A stretch of 64,000 bases of DNA from Myxococcus landrumus (GCF_017301635.1 NZ_CP071091.1:8672501-8736500), one strand, 5' to 3'. Positions 1 to 11,503 are shown, numbered from the stretch's first letter. The notes: a model not told the origin generated them from the sequence alone. Made by a program: numbers and translations.

Positions 1-341
1 GCGAGGCGCTGTGCGTGCTGGACGTGGCGCGGCGCCTGGGCGTGGAGCACAACCTGCCGCGCGTGGAGCGGATGCTGGTGGTCATTCAGGTGGATGGAGT
101 GGCGTTGGCGCTCGCGGTGGACACGGTGAAGGACCCGGAGGAGTTCGGGGCGGCGGACATCGACCGGCGGGAGCGCGTGGGTGGGGCGGACCATGGCCCG
201 CTGCGCGAGGGACTGGTGGGCATGTTGCGCGTGGGTGGACGGCTGTTGCCCATCCTGGACCCGAAGGTGTTCGTGGGACGTGGGCTGTTGCGCGAGCTGC
301 CCAAGATGGTGGAGGCCGCGGAGGCCGGGCGGAGCGCATGA
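1..341 (+). CDS. cheW: CheW-domain coupling protein (5' end cut by window edge)
   Basis: The open frame runs in from the left edge and stops at 339-341. The visible C-terminal part has the beta-rich pattern of CheW, with GVALALAVDTV and then GMLRVGGRLLPILDPKVF, which is the usual end of the second CheW barrel. CheW scaffolds link receptors to the CheA kinase in polar or membrane arrays. The stop overlaps the cheR start as ATGA at 338-341, so it is the first visible member of a translationally coupled chemosensory operon. By gene order it corresponds to WspB. The N-terminus is outside the window. Confidence 0.85.
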   Translation, partial: EALCVLDVARRLGVEHNLPRVERMLVVIQVDGVALALAVDTVKDPEEFGAADIDRRERVGGADHGPLREGLVGMLRVGGRLLPILDPKVFVGRGLLRELPKMVEAAEAGRSA

Positions 342-1567
342 GCGCAGAGCTTGACCCGCGGCTTCTGTCCCGGGCGCGGGAAGTGGTGTCATCCATTACG
401 GGCTTCCGCGAGGACGCCATCGCCGCGGAGGCCATGGAGCGCGTGGTGCGCGGTGAGCTGGCGCGAGGCCGTTCGTCGGCGGACCTGCTGGGGGAGATGT
501 TGTTTCCCCAGTCGCCGCTGGCCAACACGCTGGTGCGCGCCGCGCTGGTGGGCGAGACGTACTTCTTCCGGCAGCCCGAGCACTTCCGCTACATCTCGCA
601 GGAGGGCGTGCCCGCGGCGCTGCGCAGAGGCGCGCTGGCGCTGCGGGGCTGGAGCGCGGGCTGCTCCACGGGAGAGGAGGCGTACTCCCTGGCCGCGGCG
701 CTCCAGTCCTCCGTCGCGCACGGCTTCCCGGTGGAGGTGATGGGCACGGACCTGCACGAGGCCAGCCTGGAGACGGCGCGCCGGGCCTCCTATGGCACCT
801 GGTCTCGTCGCGAGTCCGCGCCGCGCCTGTTCCCGCTCTATCTGGATGGGGCGGACCGGCAGGTGACGATTCTTCCCGTCGTTCGCCGCATCACCACCTT
901 CGCGCAGTCCAACCTGCTGGCGCCGCTGCCCGAGCGCTTTGGCCGCTTCGACTTCATCCTCTGCCGCAACGTGCTGACCTACTTCTCCCCGGCCGCGCGC
1001 GACGCGGCCATCGCGCTGCTCGCGCGGACGCTCAATCCCGGAGGGCTGCTCTTCCTGGGCGCGGTGGAGGCGGACCGGGTCCCCGCGGGCATGGTCCGCG
1101 AGGGGCCGCCGGAGCTCCAGGCGTTCCGTCTGCTGGGGCCGGGGGAGTCCGCCACTCCCGCGCCGGTGGTCCGGGTGATGGAGCGCGCCGCTCCGCCCGT
1201 GATTCCCGTGCGCAGGCCCAAGGCCGCGCCCGTGCCGGTGCCCGCGCAGGTGACTCCGCCCCCGCCGCCCTCGCGGCTGCACCTGGATGCGCTGGAGCGC
1301 ATCGAGGAGGGCGATGCGAATGGGGCCTTGGCGGTGCTGGAGTCGCTGGTGCGTCAGGCCCCCGACTACCTGCCGGGCCTCCTGGAGCTGGCGCTGCTTC
1401 GTGAGCGCTCCGGTGCGCGAGAGGCGGCGGTGCCGCTGATGCGCGCCCTGCGCATGCGCGCCGAGCGGCTGGCTCCGGACCAGCTCGTGGATGGGCCCGA
1501 GGCCCTGCCGGCGCGGTTCTATCAGGCGTCCGCCGACGCCTACCTCAACCAGGGGGCGCTCGAATGA
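338..1567 (+). CDS. cheR: CheR-type receptor methyltransferase with C-terminal TPR-like region
   Basis: The protein has 409 residues and should transfer methyl groups from S-adenosylmethionine to glutamates of the operon's chemoreceptor. The first ~270 residues show the CheR fold: an all-helical N-domain, then GETYFFRQPEHF, the SAM loop WSAGCSTGEEAYSLA, GTDLHEASL and FDFILCRNVLTYF. After a Pro-rich linker (about 275-310) come helical repeats (DALERIEEGDANGALAVLE onward) resembling TPRs, as in WspC. The ATG at 338 overlaps the preceding cheW stop by 4 bases. The upstream extension of the frame to position 11 is antisense-like read-through and was not used. Confidence 0.93.
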   Translation: MSAELDPRLLSRAREVVSSITGFREDAIAAEAMERVVRGELARGRSSADLLGEMLFPQSPLANTLVRAALVGETYFFRQPEHFRYISQEGVPAALRRGALALRGWSAGCSTGEEAYSLAAALQSSVAHGFPVEVMGTDLHEASLETARRASYGTWSRRESAPRLFPLYLDGADRQVTILPVVRRITTFAQSNLLAPLPERFGRFDFILCRNVLTYFSPAARDAAIALLARTLNPGGLLFLGAVEADRVPAGMVREGPPELQAFRLLGPGESATPAPVVRVMERAAPPVIPVRRPKAAPVPVPAQVTPPPPPSRLHLDALERIEEGDANGALAVLESLVRQAPDYLPGLLELALLRERSGAREAAVPLMRALRMRAERLAPDQLVDGPEALPARFYQASADAYLNQGALE

Positions 1568-2109
1568 AAATCCTTCCCCGGAGCATGGAAGAGGCCCAGG
1601 CACAGGAGGCCGCGGAGCTCCTGGAGCGCCGCGCGTCGCGCCTGCGGGAGCAGTCCGAGACGACCGTCGAGGAGGCGGTGCACTGGATTGCCGAGTTCCC
1701 CCTGGGCGAGGAGCGCTACGCGCTGTCGCTGGAGATGCTGCGCGCGGCGCTGCCCCTGCGGATGGTGACGCCGGTGCCCTTGTCCGCGCCGCACGTCGTG
1801 GGGGTGTTGCGCTTCCAGGGACAGGTGCTCTCCGCGCTCAGCCTCGCGTCGATGTTGGGCGGGCACGGCTGGCGGCAGGACCCGGCGGTGCTGCTGGTGG
1901 TGGACCGCGGCGATGGCGAGCTGTGCGCGCTGGACTGCGAGGCCATTCCCCGGCCCACCACGCTGCCCATGAGCGCGGTGGAGGCCGCGCGCGTGCGGGC
2001 CGAGGGGCCGGTGACGGAGGTCTTCACGCACGACCGGCAGCTCATCCACCTCATCGACCTCAAGCGCTTGTTCGCCGTGCGCTCGACGGGAGGACGCAAT
2101 GCCCGTTGA
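1564..2109 (+). CDS. cheW: CheW-like coupling protein
   Basis: This 181-residue protein starts with an ATG that overlaps the cheR stop (1564-1567). Residues ~40-170 form a single CheW domain: WIAEFPLGEERYALSLEMLR, then GVLRFQGQVLSALSLASMLG and a terminal QLIHLIDLKRLF. The first ~38 residues are charged and helical (MEEAQAQEAAELLERRASRL), an extension not found in minimal CheW. It is the second coupling protein of the operon and sits where wspD lies in Wsp systems, between cheR and the hybrid cheA. Two CheW proteins flanking CheR suggest separate docking for different receptor or kinase partners; that part is inference. Confidence 0.88.
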   Translation: MKILPRSMEEAQAQEAAELLERRASRLREQSETTVEEAVHWIAEFPLGEERYALSLEMLRAALPLRMVTPVPLSAPHVVGVLRFQGQVLSALSLASMLGGHGWRQDPAVLLVVDRGDGELCALDCEAIPRPTTLPMSAVEAARVRAEGPVTEVFTHDRQLIHLIDLKRLFAVRSTGGRNAR

Positions 2110-4258
2110 CCCGATGCTGCAAGGACTGGTGACGGGCTTCGCCGTGGAGGCGCAGGAGGTCATCCAGAAGGTCACCATGGACTTGCTGGAGCTGGAGCGC
2201 GAGGGCCTGGACGCGGCCGCGCTCGGCAAGCTCTACGTCCGGCTGGGCCGCCACCTGCATACCCTCAAGGGCAGCGCGTCCAGCCTGGGCCTGCAGGACC
2301 TGGGCGACATCGCCCACAAGCTCGAGGACGCGCTCGCGCCGCTCAAGGCCAGCGCGCAGAAGATGCCCCGGTCCGTCGTGGACGTGCTGCTGCACGGCCT
2401 GGACCTCTTCATGCTGCGCGCCCAGGCGCACGCGGACGGACGCGGTGATGCGCTGCCGGACCCCGCCGCCGCGCTGGCGCAGTTGGTGGCGGACGGGCCC
2501 GCGCCGGACCAGGTGAGCGCGAGCCCGGGAGGCTCCGCGGAGGTGGCTCCGTCGCCGATGGGCGCGCTGGAGGAGGCGTCGCCGGACGGTGCGTTGGCGA
2601 TGAACGGGGACGCGCTGCCGGAGTCGGCGGACACGGGCTGGCGCGTCGGCGCGCGGCAGGTGACGGCGCTGATGCGCGAGGTGGAGCGGCTGCGCGAGGT
2701 GCGCCTGCGCGTGGAGGAGCGAGGCCGCGAGCTGGAGCGCGTGGTGACGGTGCTGGCCAAGCAGGGGCTCCTGGCGGAGACGGCGGAGGCTCGCACGCTG
2801 CTCTCCGGCACGGCGCGCTTGTTGCGTACCGATGGCGAGGAGACGAGCGACATCGTCGACGCGCTGGAGGAGGGCCTCAAGGCCATCACCACGCGCCCGG
2901 TGCGCACGATTCTGGACCCGCTCCAGCGCATGGTGCGGGACTTGTCGCGCCAGTTGGGCAAGGAGGCCCGGCTGTCGGTGGTGGGCTCGGAGCTGTCGCT
3001 GGACCGGCGCCTGTTGGAGAAGCTGCAGGGCGCGCTGGTGCACTTGTTGCGCAACGCGGTGGACCACGGCCTGGAGATGCCGTCCGCGCGTGAGAAGGCG
3101 GGCAAGCACCACGAGGGCGCGCTCACGTTGCGCGTGGAGCAGCAGGGCAACCTCCTGTTCCTGGAGTGCGCGGACGACGGCGCGGGCATCGACGTGACGC
3201 GGGTGCGCAAGGTGGCCGAGTCGCGAGGTCTCCTGGCCGCCGACGAGGGAGACCGGCTCAACGACAACCAGCTCCGCGACCTCATCTTCCGTCCGGGCTT
3301 CAGCACGCGCAGCGATGTCACGGACACCTCCGGCCGAGGCGTGGGCCTGGACGCGGTGCGCGCGTCGGTGGAGGCGCTGCAGGGCCGCATCGAGGTGAAC
3401 AGCGCGCAGGGCCAGGGCACGCGCTTCGTGATGACGTTGCCGGTCGACCTGGGCAGCTCGCCGGTGCTGGTGGTGCGCGCGCTGGAGCAGTTGGTGGGCC
3501 TGCCGATGCTCGCGGTGGAGGCCACGCAACTGGCGCGCGCGGACTCGCTGCGCATCGGCAAGCGCAAGGCGCACCTGGAATACCAAGGGCAGCTTTTGCA
3601 GGTGGTGGACCTGGGCGCGCGGCTGGGCCTGCGGGCTTCGGCGCCCCCGGCGGAAGGCCAGCCGCTGCTCATCGTGCAGAGCGGAGGCAAGCGCGTGGCG
3701 CTGGGCGTGGACGCGGTGGTGGGCGACAGGGACCTGGTCATCCGGCCGCTGCCCTCGGAGGTTCGCGACGTGCCGGCCTGGCAGGGCGCGGCGACGTTGA
3801 GCCGGGGCGAGCTGCTCCTCATCTGTCGGCCGGACTGGCTGGTGACGGAGACGGGCCAGACGACGGTGACGGCGCAGCGCCGGGCGCTGGTGGTGGACGA
3901 CTCGCTCACGGCGCGCGCGCTGCACCGGGCCATGCTGGAGGCGGGTGGCTTCAGCGTGCACCTGGCGGCCAGCGGGGCGCGGGCATTGGACCGGCTCCAG
4001 ACGGACACCTACGACGTCGTCATCTGCGACCTGGACATGGAAGAGATGGACGGCACACAGCTCATCGCCCGGTTGAGGGAGAAGCGCGAGACGGCGTCGC
4101 TGCCCGTCATCCTGGTCTCCGCGCATGACAGCGCGGCGGCGCGCGAGCGGGGCATGGCGGCGGGAGCGGATGGATATCTCAGCAAGCGCGAGTGTGCCGC
4201 GGGACGGCTGCTCGCCGAGGTGCTCGACGTGATGAGCCGCAGGGGAGGGCGCGCGTGA
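2099..4258 (+). CDS. cheA: Hybrid CheA histidine kinase with C-terminal receiver
   Basis: The product has 719 residues. Domain order is Hpt (phospho-His in HTLKGSA, H54), an acidic/Pro-rich linker, a helical P3-like dimerisation region (~190-290), HATPase with N-box HLLRNAVDHGLEMPSAREK, G1 DDGAGID and G2 GRGVGLDAV, a CheW-like P5 domain (~440-580), and a receiver (RRALVVDDSLTAR ... VICDLDMEEMDG, acceptor D644). Autophosphorylation on the Hpt should pass to its own receiver and to CheB. WspE and FrzE share this CheA-REC layout. The start overlaps the upstream cheW by 11 bases. No separate output regulator (CheY or GGDEF) is visible in the operon. Confidence 0.95.
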   Translation: MPVDPMLQGLVTGFAVEAQEVIQKVTMDLLELEREGLDAAALGKLYVRLGRHLHTLKGSASSLGLQDLGDIAHKLEDALAPLKASAQKMPRSVVDVLLHGLDLFMLRAQAHADGRGDALPDPAAALAQLVADGPAPDQVSASPGGSAEVAPSPMGALEEASPDGALAMNGDALPESADTGWRVGARQVTALMREVERLREVRLRVEERGRELERVVTVLAKQGLLAETAEARTLLSGTARLLRTDGEETSDIVDALEEGLKAITTRPVRTILDPLQRMVRDLSRQLGKEARLSVVGSELSLDRRLLEKLQGALVHLLRNAVDHGLEMPSAREKAGKHHEGALTLRVEQQGNLLFLECADDGAGIDVTRVRKVAESRGLLAADEGDRLNDNQLRDLIFRPGFSTRSDVTDTSGRGVGLDAVRASVEALQGRIEVNSAQGQGTRFVMTLPVDLGSSPVLVVRALEQLVGLPMLAVEATQLARADSLRIGKRKAHLEYQGQLLQVVDLGARLGLRASAPPAEGQPLLIVQSGGKRVALGVDAVVGDRDLVIRPLPSEVRDVPAWQGAATLSRGELLLICRPDWLVTETGQTTVTAQRRALVVDDSLTARALHRAMLEAGGFSVHLAASGARALDRLQTDTYDVVICDLDMEEMDGTQLIARLREKRETASLPVILVSAHDSAAARERGMAAGADGYLSKRECAAGRLLAEVLDVMSRRGGRA

Positions 4259-5328
4259 ACAACCGTCGCCCCATTCGCGTGCTGGTGGTGGATGACTCGC
4301 CCACCATGGCCAACACGTTGACGGCCTTGCTCACCGAGGACCCTCGCATCGAGGTCGTCGGACGCGCGGGCGATGGCAATCGCGCCGTCCAGCTCGCGCG
4401 GCTCTTGCGCCCGGACGTCATCACCATGGACCTGTTGCTGCCGGGCCTGGACGGGCCGGCGGCCATCGCGGCCATCATGTCCCAGGCCCCCGCGCGGGTG
4501 CTGGTGGTGAGCGCGGTGGCCGAGCAGCGCGGCGTGGACCTGGGCTTCCAGGCCATGAGCGCGGGTGCGCTGGAGCTCATCGGCAAGCCCAACGTCACCA
4601 ACGTGGAGGAGCTGCGCCGGTGGGGCAAGGACCTGGCCCACTCGGTGTGCCTCATGGCGGAGGTGCCCGTCATCTCCCGGCGCGCCCGCACGGGCGCGGT
4701 GACGCCGCCGCCCATCGGCGCCCGGGTGGATGTGTTTGGCATCGTGGCCTCCACCGGTGGCCCGCCCGCGCTGGCGGAGCTCCTGTCCAAGCTGCCCAAG
4801 GACCTGCCGGTGCCGCTGCTCATCGCCCAGCACATCACCGTGGGCTTCACCCAGGGCATGGTGCGGTGGCTGTCCCAGGTGACGACGCTGACGGTGGACG
4901 TGGCCCGGGACGGCGAGCGGCTGGAGCCGGGGCGGGTGTACTTCCCGCAGGACGGGCAGGACCTCCTGGTGGACTCCACGGGCCTGGCGCGGCTTCAGCC
5001 CAGCCGGGGAGGGCCGTGCCCCAACGGCGACATCCTGCTGGCGTCGCTGGCCCAGGCGTTCGGCCGGCGCAGCGGCGGCGTGGTGCTCACCGGCATGGGC
5101 GAGGACGGGGCGCGGGGCCTGTTGGCCATCCGCAAGGCGGGCGGCGTCACCTTCTCCCAGGACGAGGCCACCTCCGTCGTCTACGGCATGCCGCGCGCGG
5201 CGCTGGAGATTCGCGCGACGGACCAGGGTGTTCCGTTGTCGTCCGTGCCGGAGCTCATCCTCCAGAGCTGTGTGCCGCTCAACTTCCGCGCCGGTGGCGG
5301 GCGGGGCGAAGGTGGGGTGGGGCGATGA
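4255..5328 (+). CDS. cheB: CheB receptor methylesterase with receiver domain
   Basis: I start this 357-residue protein at the GTG (4255) that overlaps the cheA stop as GTGA. The N-terminal receiver has VLVVDDSPTM and the acceptor D59 in ITMDLLLPGLDG. The C-terminal methylesterase has the Ser of VASTGGPPAL, the His of IAQHITVGF and the Asp of GMGEDGARG, matching the CheB catalytic triad. It removes methyl groups from, or deamidates, receptor glutamines and opposes CheR, giving adaptation. Phosphorylation by the hybrid CheA should relieve receiver inhibition. The equivalent in Wsp systems is WspF. Confidence 0.95.
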   Translation: MNNRRPIRVLVVDDSPTMANTLTALLTEDPRIEVVGRAGDGNRAVQLARLLRPDVITMDLLLPGLDGPAAIAAIMSQAPARVLVVSAVAEQRGVDLGFQAMSAGALELIGKPNVTNVEELRRWGKDLAHSVCLMAEVPVISRRARTGAVTPPPIGARVDVFGIVASTGGPPALAELLSKLPKDLPVPLLIAQHITVGFTQGMVRWLSQVTTLTVDVARDGERLEPGRVYFPQDGQDLLVDSTGLARLQPSRGGPCPNGDILLASLAQAFGRRSGGVVLTGMGEDGARGLLAIRKAGGVTFSQDEATSVVYGMPRAALEIRATDQGVPLSSVPELILQSCVPLNFRAGGGRGEGGVGR

Positions 5329-5413
5329 GTCGGCGGTTGCTTGTCTCGAGTCGTAGGTCCTGGCCCCGCGCATGCGCGGGTGTCGTCCCGCGGTTTTTCC
5401 GGGTGGTGATGCC

Positions 5414-7030
5414 GTGAGCTCCGAACAGACTTCCTTCACCACGCAGCTGGGCCAGCAGTTCCGGCAGTCGCTGGGACTGGCGCCGAAGCTGGTCCTCGTC
5501 ACCACGCTCGTCAGCGCCACGGTGGCCGCCATCCTCACCGGCATCGCCACGCGGCGGCTGGAGAGCGACCTGGTGAACGCCCACATGGGCGAGGGCAAGC
5601 TCCTCTCGCGTCACCTCGCCGTGGCCGTGGAGCAGGGCGTGACGGCGGGAGTCGCCGCGCTCCAGCCCATGCTGGACGTGCTGCGCGACACCGAGGACGT
5701 CTCGTATGTCTTCCTGACGGACGTCTCCGGCAACGTCGTGGCGCACACCCTGCCGGGTGCGTTCCCCGACTCGCTGAAGGAGGCCACCGCGAAGCAGGGC
5801 GAGGTGAGCGAGCAGACCGGCTGGGGCGCGGTCCTCGAGGTGGAGTCCGGCGGCAAGTCGCTGCGCGCGATGAACGTGGCGGCCCCGGTGGCTGGCGGCA
5901 GGCTGGGCGTGGTGCACGTGGGCATCTCCCGGGACCACATCGACGACGTGGTGTCGGAGCTGCACTGGCGCATGGTGGGCTTCGCGGCGCTGCTGGTGGC
6001 GCTGGGCGTGGCGGTGGCCGCGGCCTTCGGGCGGAGCATCGTCCGGCCGATGCGCGAGCTGACGGAGGTCACCAGCCACATCGTCGAGTCCGGAGACCTC
6101 ACGCGCCCCATCCAGGTGAAGAGCGGCGACGAGGTGGGCCGGCTCGCCAACTCCTTCGCGCAGATGGTGGCCCGGCTGCGCGAGGTGACGCTGAACCTCC
6201 AGCAGGCGGCGCAGGCGCTGACGCAGTCCACCGAGCACCTCAACACCTCGTCCACCGAGCAGGCGCAGACCATCTCCCGCCAGGCCGCCGCGCTCCAGGA
6301 GACGCAGGTGACGGCGCAGGAAATCAAGCAGACCTCCATGCTGGCCGCGCAGAAGGCGGAGAGCGTGCTGTCCGTGGCGGAGCGCGCGGACGCGCTGGCG
6401 CGCTCGGGCGAGGCGGCCATTGAGCAGACGATGGCGGGCCTCAACGACATCCGCGTCCAGGTGGGGGAGATTGCCCAGAAGATTCTGGAGCTGGGCGAGC
6501 GCACGCAGCAGATTGGCGGCATCACCCAGACGGTGAAGGACCTGGCGGACCAGTCCAACATGCTCGCGCTCAACGCGGCGATTGAATCGGTGCGCTCGGG
6601 CGAGCACGGCAAGGGCTTCGGCGTGGTGGCGCGGGAAATCCGCGCGCTGGCGGACCAGTCCATCCAGGCCACCACGCGGGTGCGCGAGCTCTTGGACGAT
6701 ATCGCCAACTCGGTGACGTCCGCGGTGCGAATCACGGAGCGCGGCGCCGAGCGCATGGAGTCGGGGCTGACGCAGGTGCGCACCAGCGGGCAGAACCTGC
6801 GCGAGCTGTCCTCCATCGTCCAGGACAACGCCGCCGCCGTCCGTCAAATCGCCGCGGCCGTGAGCCAGCAGAACGTGGGCATCAACCAAATCACCCTGGC
6901 GGTGAATGACTTGTCCAAGATGATGGACGAGACGGTGGCGCGCATCGGCTCCACGGGCGAGGCGGCCACCACGCTGCAAATCATCTCCGAGCAGCTCTCC
7001 AGCGCGGTGAAAATCTACCGCGTCGAGTAG
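5414..7030 (+). CDS. Methyl-accepting chemotaxis protein (membrane receptor)
   Basis: The protein has 538 residues from the GTG at 5414; an in-frame ATG at 5372 would add 14 residues unlike a receptor N-terminus. A TM helix (about 20-40, LVLVTTLVSATVAAILTGIA) precedes a ~145-residue sensor loop that looks like a Cache domain. A second TM (GFAALLVALGVAVAAAFG) leads into HAMP (RPMRELTEVTSHIVESGDLT) and the long signalling coiled coil with the conserved tip NMLALNAAIESVRSGEHGKGF. It is presumably the input for the five upstream Che proteins. It follows cheB after 85 bases and is the last gene before a strong hairpin. Confidence 0.95.
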   Translation: MSSEQTSFTTQLGQQFRQSLGLAPKLVLVTTLVSATVAAILTGIATRRLESDLVNAHMGEGKLLSRHLAVAVEQGVTAGVAALQPMLDVLRDTEDVSYVFLTDVSGNVVAHTLPGAFPDSLKEATAKQGEVSEQTGWGAVLEVESGGKSLRAMNVAAPVAGGRLGVVHVGISRDHIDDVVSELHWRMVGFAALLVALGVAVAAAFGRSIVRPMRELTEVTSHIVESGDLTRPIQVKSGDEVGRLANSFAQMVARLREVTLNLQQAAQALTQSTEHLNTSSTEQAQTISRQAAALQETQVTAQEIKQTSMLAAQKAESVLSVAERADALARSGEAAIEQTMAGLNDIRVQVGEIAQKILELGERTQQIGGITQTVKDLADQSNMLALNAAIESVRSGEHGKGFGVVAREIRALADQSIQATTRVRELLDDIANSVTSAVRITERGAERMESGLTQVRTSGQNLRELSSIVQDNAAAVRQIAAAVSQQNVGINQITLAVNDLSKMMDETVARIGSTGEAATTLQIISEQLSSAVKIYRVE

Positions 7031-7049
7031 CGCCCCTCCGGATGTGAAG

Positions 7050-7085
7050 AGGCCCCGGCTCCCTCGTGGGGGACCGGGGCCTTTC
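7050..7085. terminator. Bidirectional hairpin between receptor gene and clpA
   Basis: GGCCCCGG at 7051-7058 pairs with CCGGGGCC at 7074-7081 around a short C/G-rich loop, flanked by A residues on one side and TTT on the other. It lies in the 78-base gap between two convergent genes, so it can end transcription from both sides. Confidence 0.75.
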
Positions 7086-7108
7086 CATGTCGAGCGAGCG
7101 GTGGAGGA

Positions 7109-9421
<2,313 letters not shown>

Positions 9422-9424
9422 GAT

Positions 9425-9748
9425 TCAACCTTCCTCGGGTTCCATGGAGAGCCGCAGGGGGAACCCATTGTCCCGAGCCGCGGCCTCCACCGTCTTGAGC
9501 TTCGTCTCGGCGACCTCGAACGTATAGACGCCGGCCACTCCGACTCCGTTGTAATGAACGTGCAGCATGATCTGCACGGCATCCGACTCGGACTTGTGGA
9601 AGACCTCCCGGAGGACGGCCACCACGAACTCCCGCGTCGTGTAATTGTCGTTGTGCAGCAGCACCTTGTAGAGGGTGGGCCTCTTGAGCTTCTGCTTGGG
9701 GACGGTCTCTGTCGCGACGGAGCCGTCGTGCTCGTCCTTCTGCGCCAT
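9425..9748 (-). CDS. clpS: ClpS, adaptor for ClpA (N-end rule)
   Basis: The product has 107 residues and starts with ATG at 9748. It has the full ClpS core: YKVLLHNDNYTTREFVVAVL, where the NDNYT segment binds the N-degron, then the IMLHVHYNGVGVAGVYTFEVAETK region and the terminal PLRLSMEPE. ClpS delivers proteins with N-terminal bulky residues to ClpA and blocks other substrates. The gene lies immediately upstream of clpA on the same strand, the classical clpS-clpA arrangement. Confidence 0.96.
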   Translation of the reverse strand: MAQKDEHDGSVATETVPKQKLKRPTLYKVLLHNDNYTTREFVVAVLREVFHKSESDAVQIMLHVHYNGVGVAGVYTFEVAETKLKTVEAAARDNGFPLRLSMEPEEG

Positions 9749-9791
9749 AAGTCTCTTGGACTCCCTTTGATGACCTGGGAAGCGCGCCGTT

Positions 9792-10952
9792 TCAGGCCAC
9801 TCCCTTGAAACCCGTCTCCGCCCGCCATTGCGGCAGTCCACCCCGGACGGCCGCTCGCTCGTGCTCCAGGAAGCCTCGCACCGCGCGCTCCAACCCCGGG
9901 TGGAGGAGCAGGTGGGCACTGTACGTGAGGCGGGGCTCGAAGCCCCGGGTGAGCTTGTGCTCCCCGCCCGCCCCAGGTTCAAAACGCGTCAGCCCCTGGG
10001 CGATGCCTTCCTCCACGGGGTGATAGAGGCAGACGTTGAAGTGCAGGAAGGGGTGCTCCTCGAAACAGCCCCAGTAGCGGCCGTAGAGCACCTGGTTGCC
10101 CCGGAAGTTGAGCGCGCCGGCCACCAGCTCGCCTCCCCGCCGGGCTTCCACCAGCTCACACCGGTGGCGGAAGGTGGCGAGCATCCGCCCGAAGAAGTCG
10201 CGGGTGAGCAGCCGCGTCCCCCACGGATACTTGTCCACCGTGGACGTGTAGATGCGGAAGAGCGTGTCCACGTCGACGTCGGCCAGCGCGTCGCCACGCA
10301 GCGTGCGCAGGCGGATGCCCTGCTCCAGGGGGGCGCGCAGCTCGCGCCGGAGCTGGTTGCGCCGCTTGGAGTGGAAGCGGGCGAGGAAGTCCTCCAGCGT
10401 GCGGTAGCCGTCATTGCGCCACTGGTACTGGACGCCCAGCCGCATGGCGAAGCCCTGGGCCTCGAGCGTGGGCAGCTCCTCTTCCGTGGGAAAGAGGACG
10501 TGGATGCCGGAGAGCTGCTCGGCGCGGGCGAACTCCAGCGCGCCCGCGTACAGCTCCGCCTCGCGGGCCGCGCGCTCCTCTCCGGGGGCCACCAGCACGC
10601 GCCGCCCCGTCGCGGGGGTGAAGGGCACGGCGAGGACCAGCTTGGGGTAGTAGCGCAGGCCGGCGCGCTCGGCGGCGGTGGCCCAGGGGGCGTCGAAGAC
10701 GAACTCGCCCTGGCTATCGTCCTTGAGATAGGCGGGGGCGGCGGCGACCAGCCGGGTGCCTCGCCACAGGGTCAGGTGCCGGGGGTGCCAGCCGCGCTCG
10801 GGCACCGCGCTGCCGCTGTCCTCGAGCGCGGCGAGGAAGGCCCACTCCAGGAAGGGCACGCCCGCATCGTCCACGAGCGCATCCCAGAGGGGAGCGGGGA
10901 CCTCGTGGATGGAGGGCAGGATGCGCAGGGTGGTGGGCAGCGGTGTGGACAT
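9792..10952 (-). CDS. FemAB/GNAT-like acyltransferase (DUF482/COG3146 type)
   Basis: The protein has 386 residues. The sequence matches my memory of the COG3146 'peptidogalycan biosynthesis' family: PFLEWAFLAALEDSGS near the N-terminus, a basic segment FHSKRRNQLRRELRAP, and C-terminal YGRYWGCFEEHPFLHFNVCLYHP followed by FEPGAGGEHKLTRGFEP. These proteins have two GNAT-type lobes. The substrate is not established. The gene lies 43 bases upstream of clpS on the same strand and may share its transcript. Family assignment is fairly sure; the reaction is unknown. Confidence 0.8.
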   Translation of the reverse strand: MSTPLPTTLRILPSIHEVPAPLWDALVDDAGVPFLEWAFLAALEDSGSAVPERGWHPRHLTLWRGTRLVAAAPAYLKDDSQGEFVFDAPWATAAERAGLRYYPKLVLAVPFTPATGRRVLVAPGEERAAREAELYAGALEFARAEQLSGIHVLFPTEEELPTLEAQGFAMRLGVQYQWRNDGYRTLEDFLARFHSKRRNQLRRELRAPLEQGIRLRTLRGDALADVDVDTLFRIYTSTVDKYPWGTRLLTRDFFGRMLATFRHRCELVEARRGGELVAGALNFRGNQVLYGRYWGCFEEHPFLHFNVCLYHPVEEGIAQGLTRFEPGAGGEHKLTRGFEPRLTYSAHLLLHPGLERAVRGFLEHERAAVRGGLPQWRAETGFKGVA

Positions 10953-11023
10953 CGGCGGCGCACGAGGGAGGTGGGGCCAGCCTATAACGACGCGGGCCCC
11001 CTCCTGCCATGGCCGGCCGGGCC

Positions 11024-11464
11024 CTACTTTCCGCGGGTCAATTCAGCGGCGAGGAAGCGTCCAGCCTCGGCCAGTCCCTCGTTGCCTCGACGACGTCCTT
11101 CCTCGGACTCCATGACCCGGCGGGCCGCGTCACTGGCGGTGCCAGCCTCCAGGTCCGTCAGCACCAGGAAGGCGCTCCAGGACGGCGTCATCGGCGCCAC
11201 CCGCCCGGGGCGCAGCGGGCGCTCCGACAGGGTGGTGGCGACCTTCTCGAGCAGCCCGTCCTCGTTGAGCCGCTTCGTCTTGCCCTGCATGGCGGACCAG
11301 GCGGACTCCAGCAGCGCGGGAAGGAGCTTCCCGGAGAGCGCGGACGAGAGCCGCTGCGCGGCCTCCTCCTCGTCGAGCCGGTGCGCCTGGGCGTAGGTGG
11401 GGACCAGCTTGGCGACCACCACCGCGCGGGTGGCGAGGTGGGAGAGTCGGGGAGGGTAGGACAT
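11024..11464 (-). CDS. Hypothetical protein, mostly helical
   Basis: I do not recognise this 146-residue protein. The ATG at 11464 has GGAG five bases upstream, which decides against the longer reading from 11491. The sequence is helical and soluble, with an Arg/Glu-rich C-terminus (ESEEGRRRGNEGLAEAGRFLAAELTRGK) and no signal peptide, membrane segment or clear motif. It lies between a DUF2378 gene and the FemAB-like gene, all on the minus strand with gaps of 40-70 bases. Confidence 0.6.
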   Translation of the reverse strand: MSYPPRLSHLATRAVVVAKLVPTYAQAHRLDEEEAAQRLSSALSGKLLPALLESAWSAMQGKTKRLNEDGLLEKVATTLSERPLRPGRVAPMTPSWSAFLVLTDLEAGTASDAARRVMESEEGRRRGNEGLAEAGRFLAAELTRGK

Positions 11465-11503
11465 GGGCACTCCAGGCCTTCGCCAGGACACCCGGGGAGC
11501 GGG

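Noticed and set aside
2060..4126. 688-codon open frame on the - strand
   Set aside because: It is opposite the hybrid cheA and rich in His/Arg/Gln repeats, a GC artefact.
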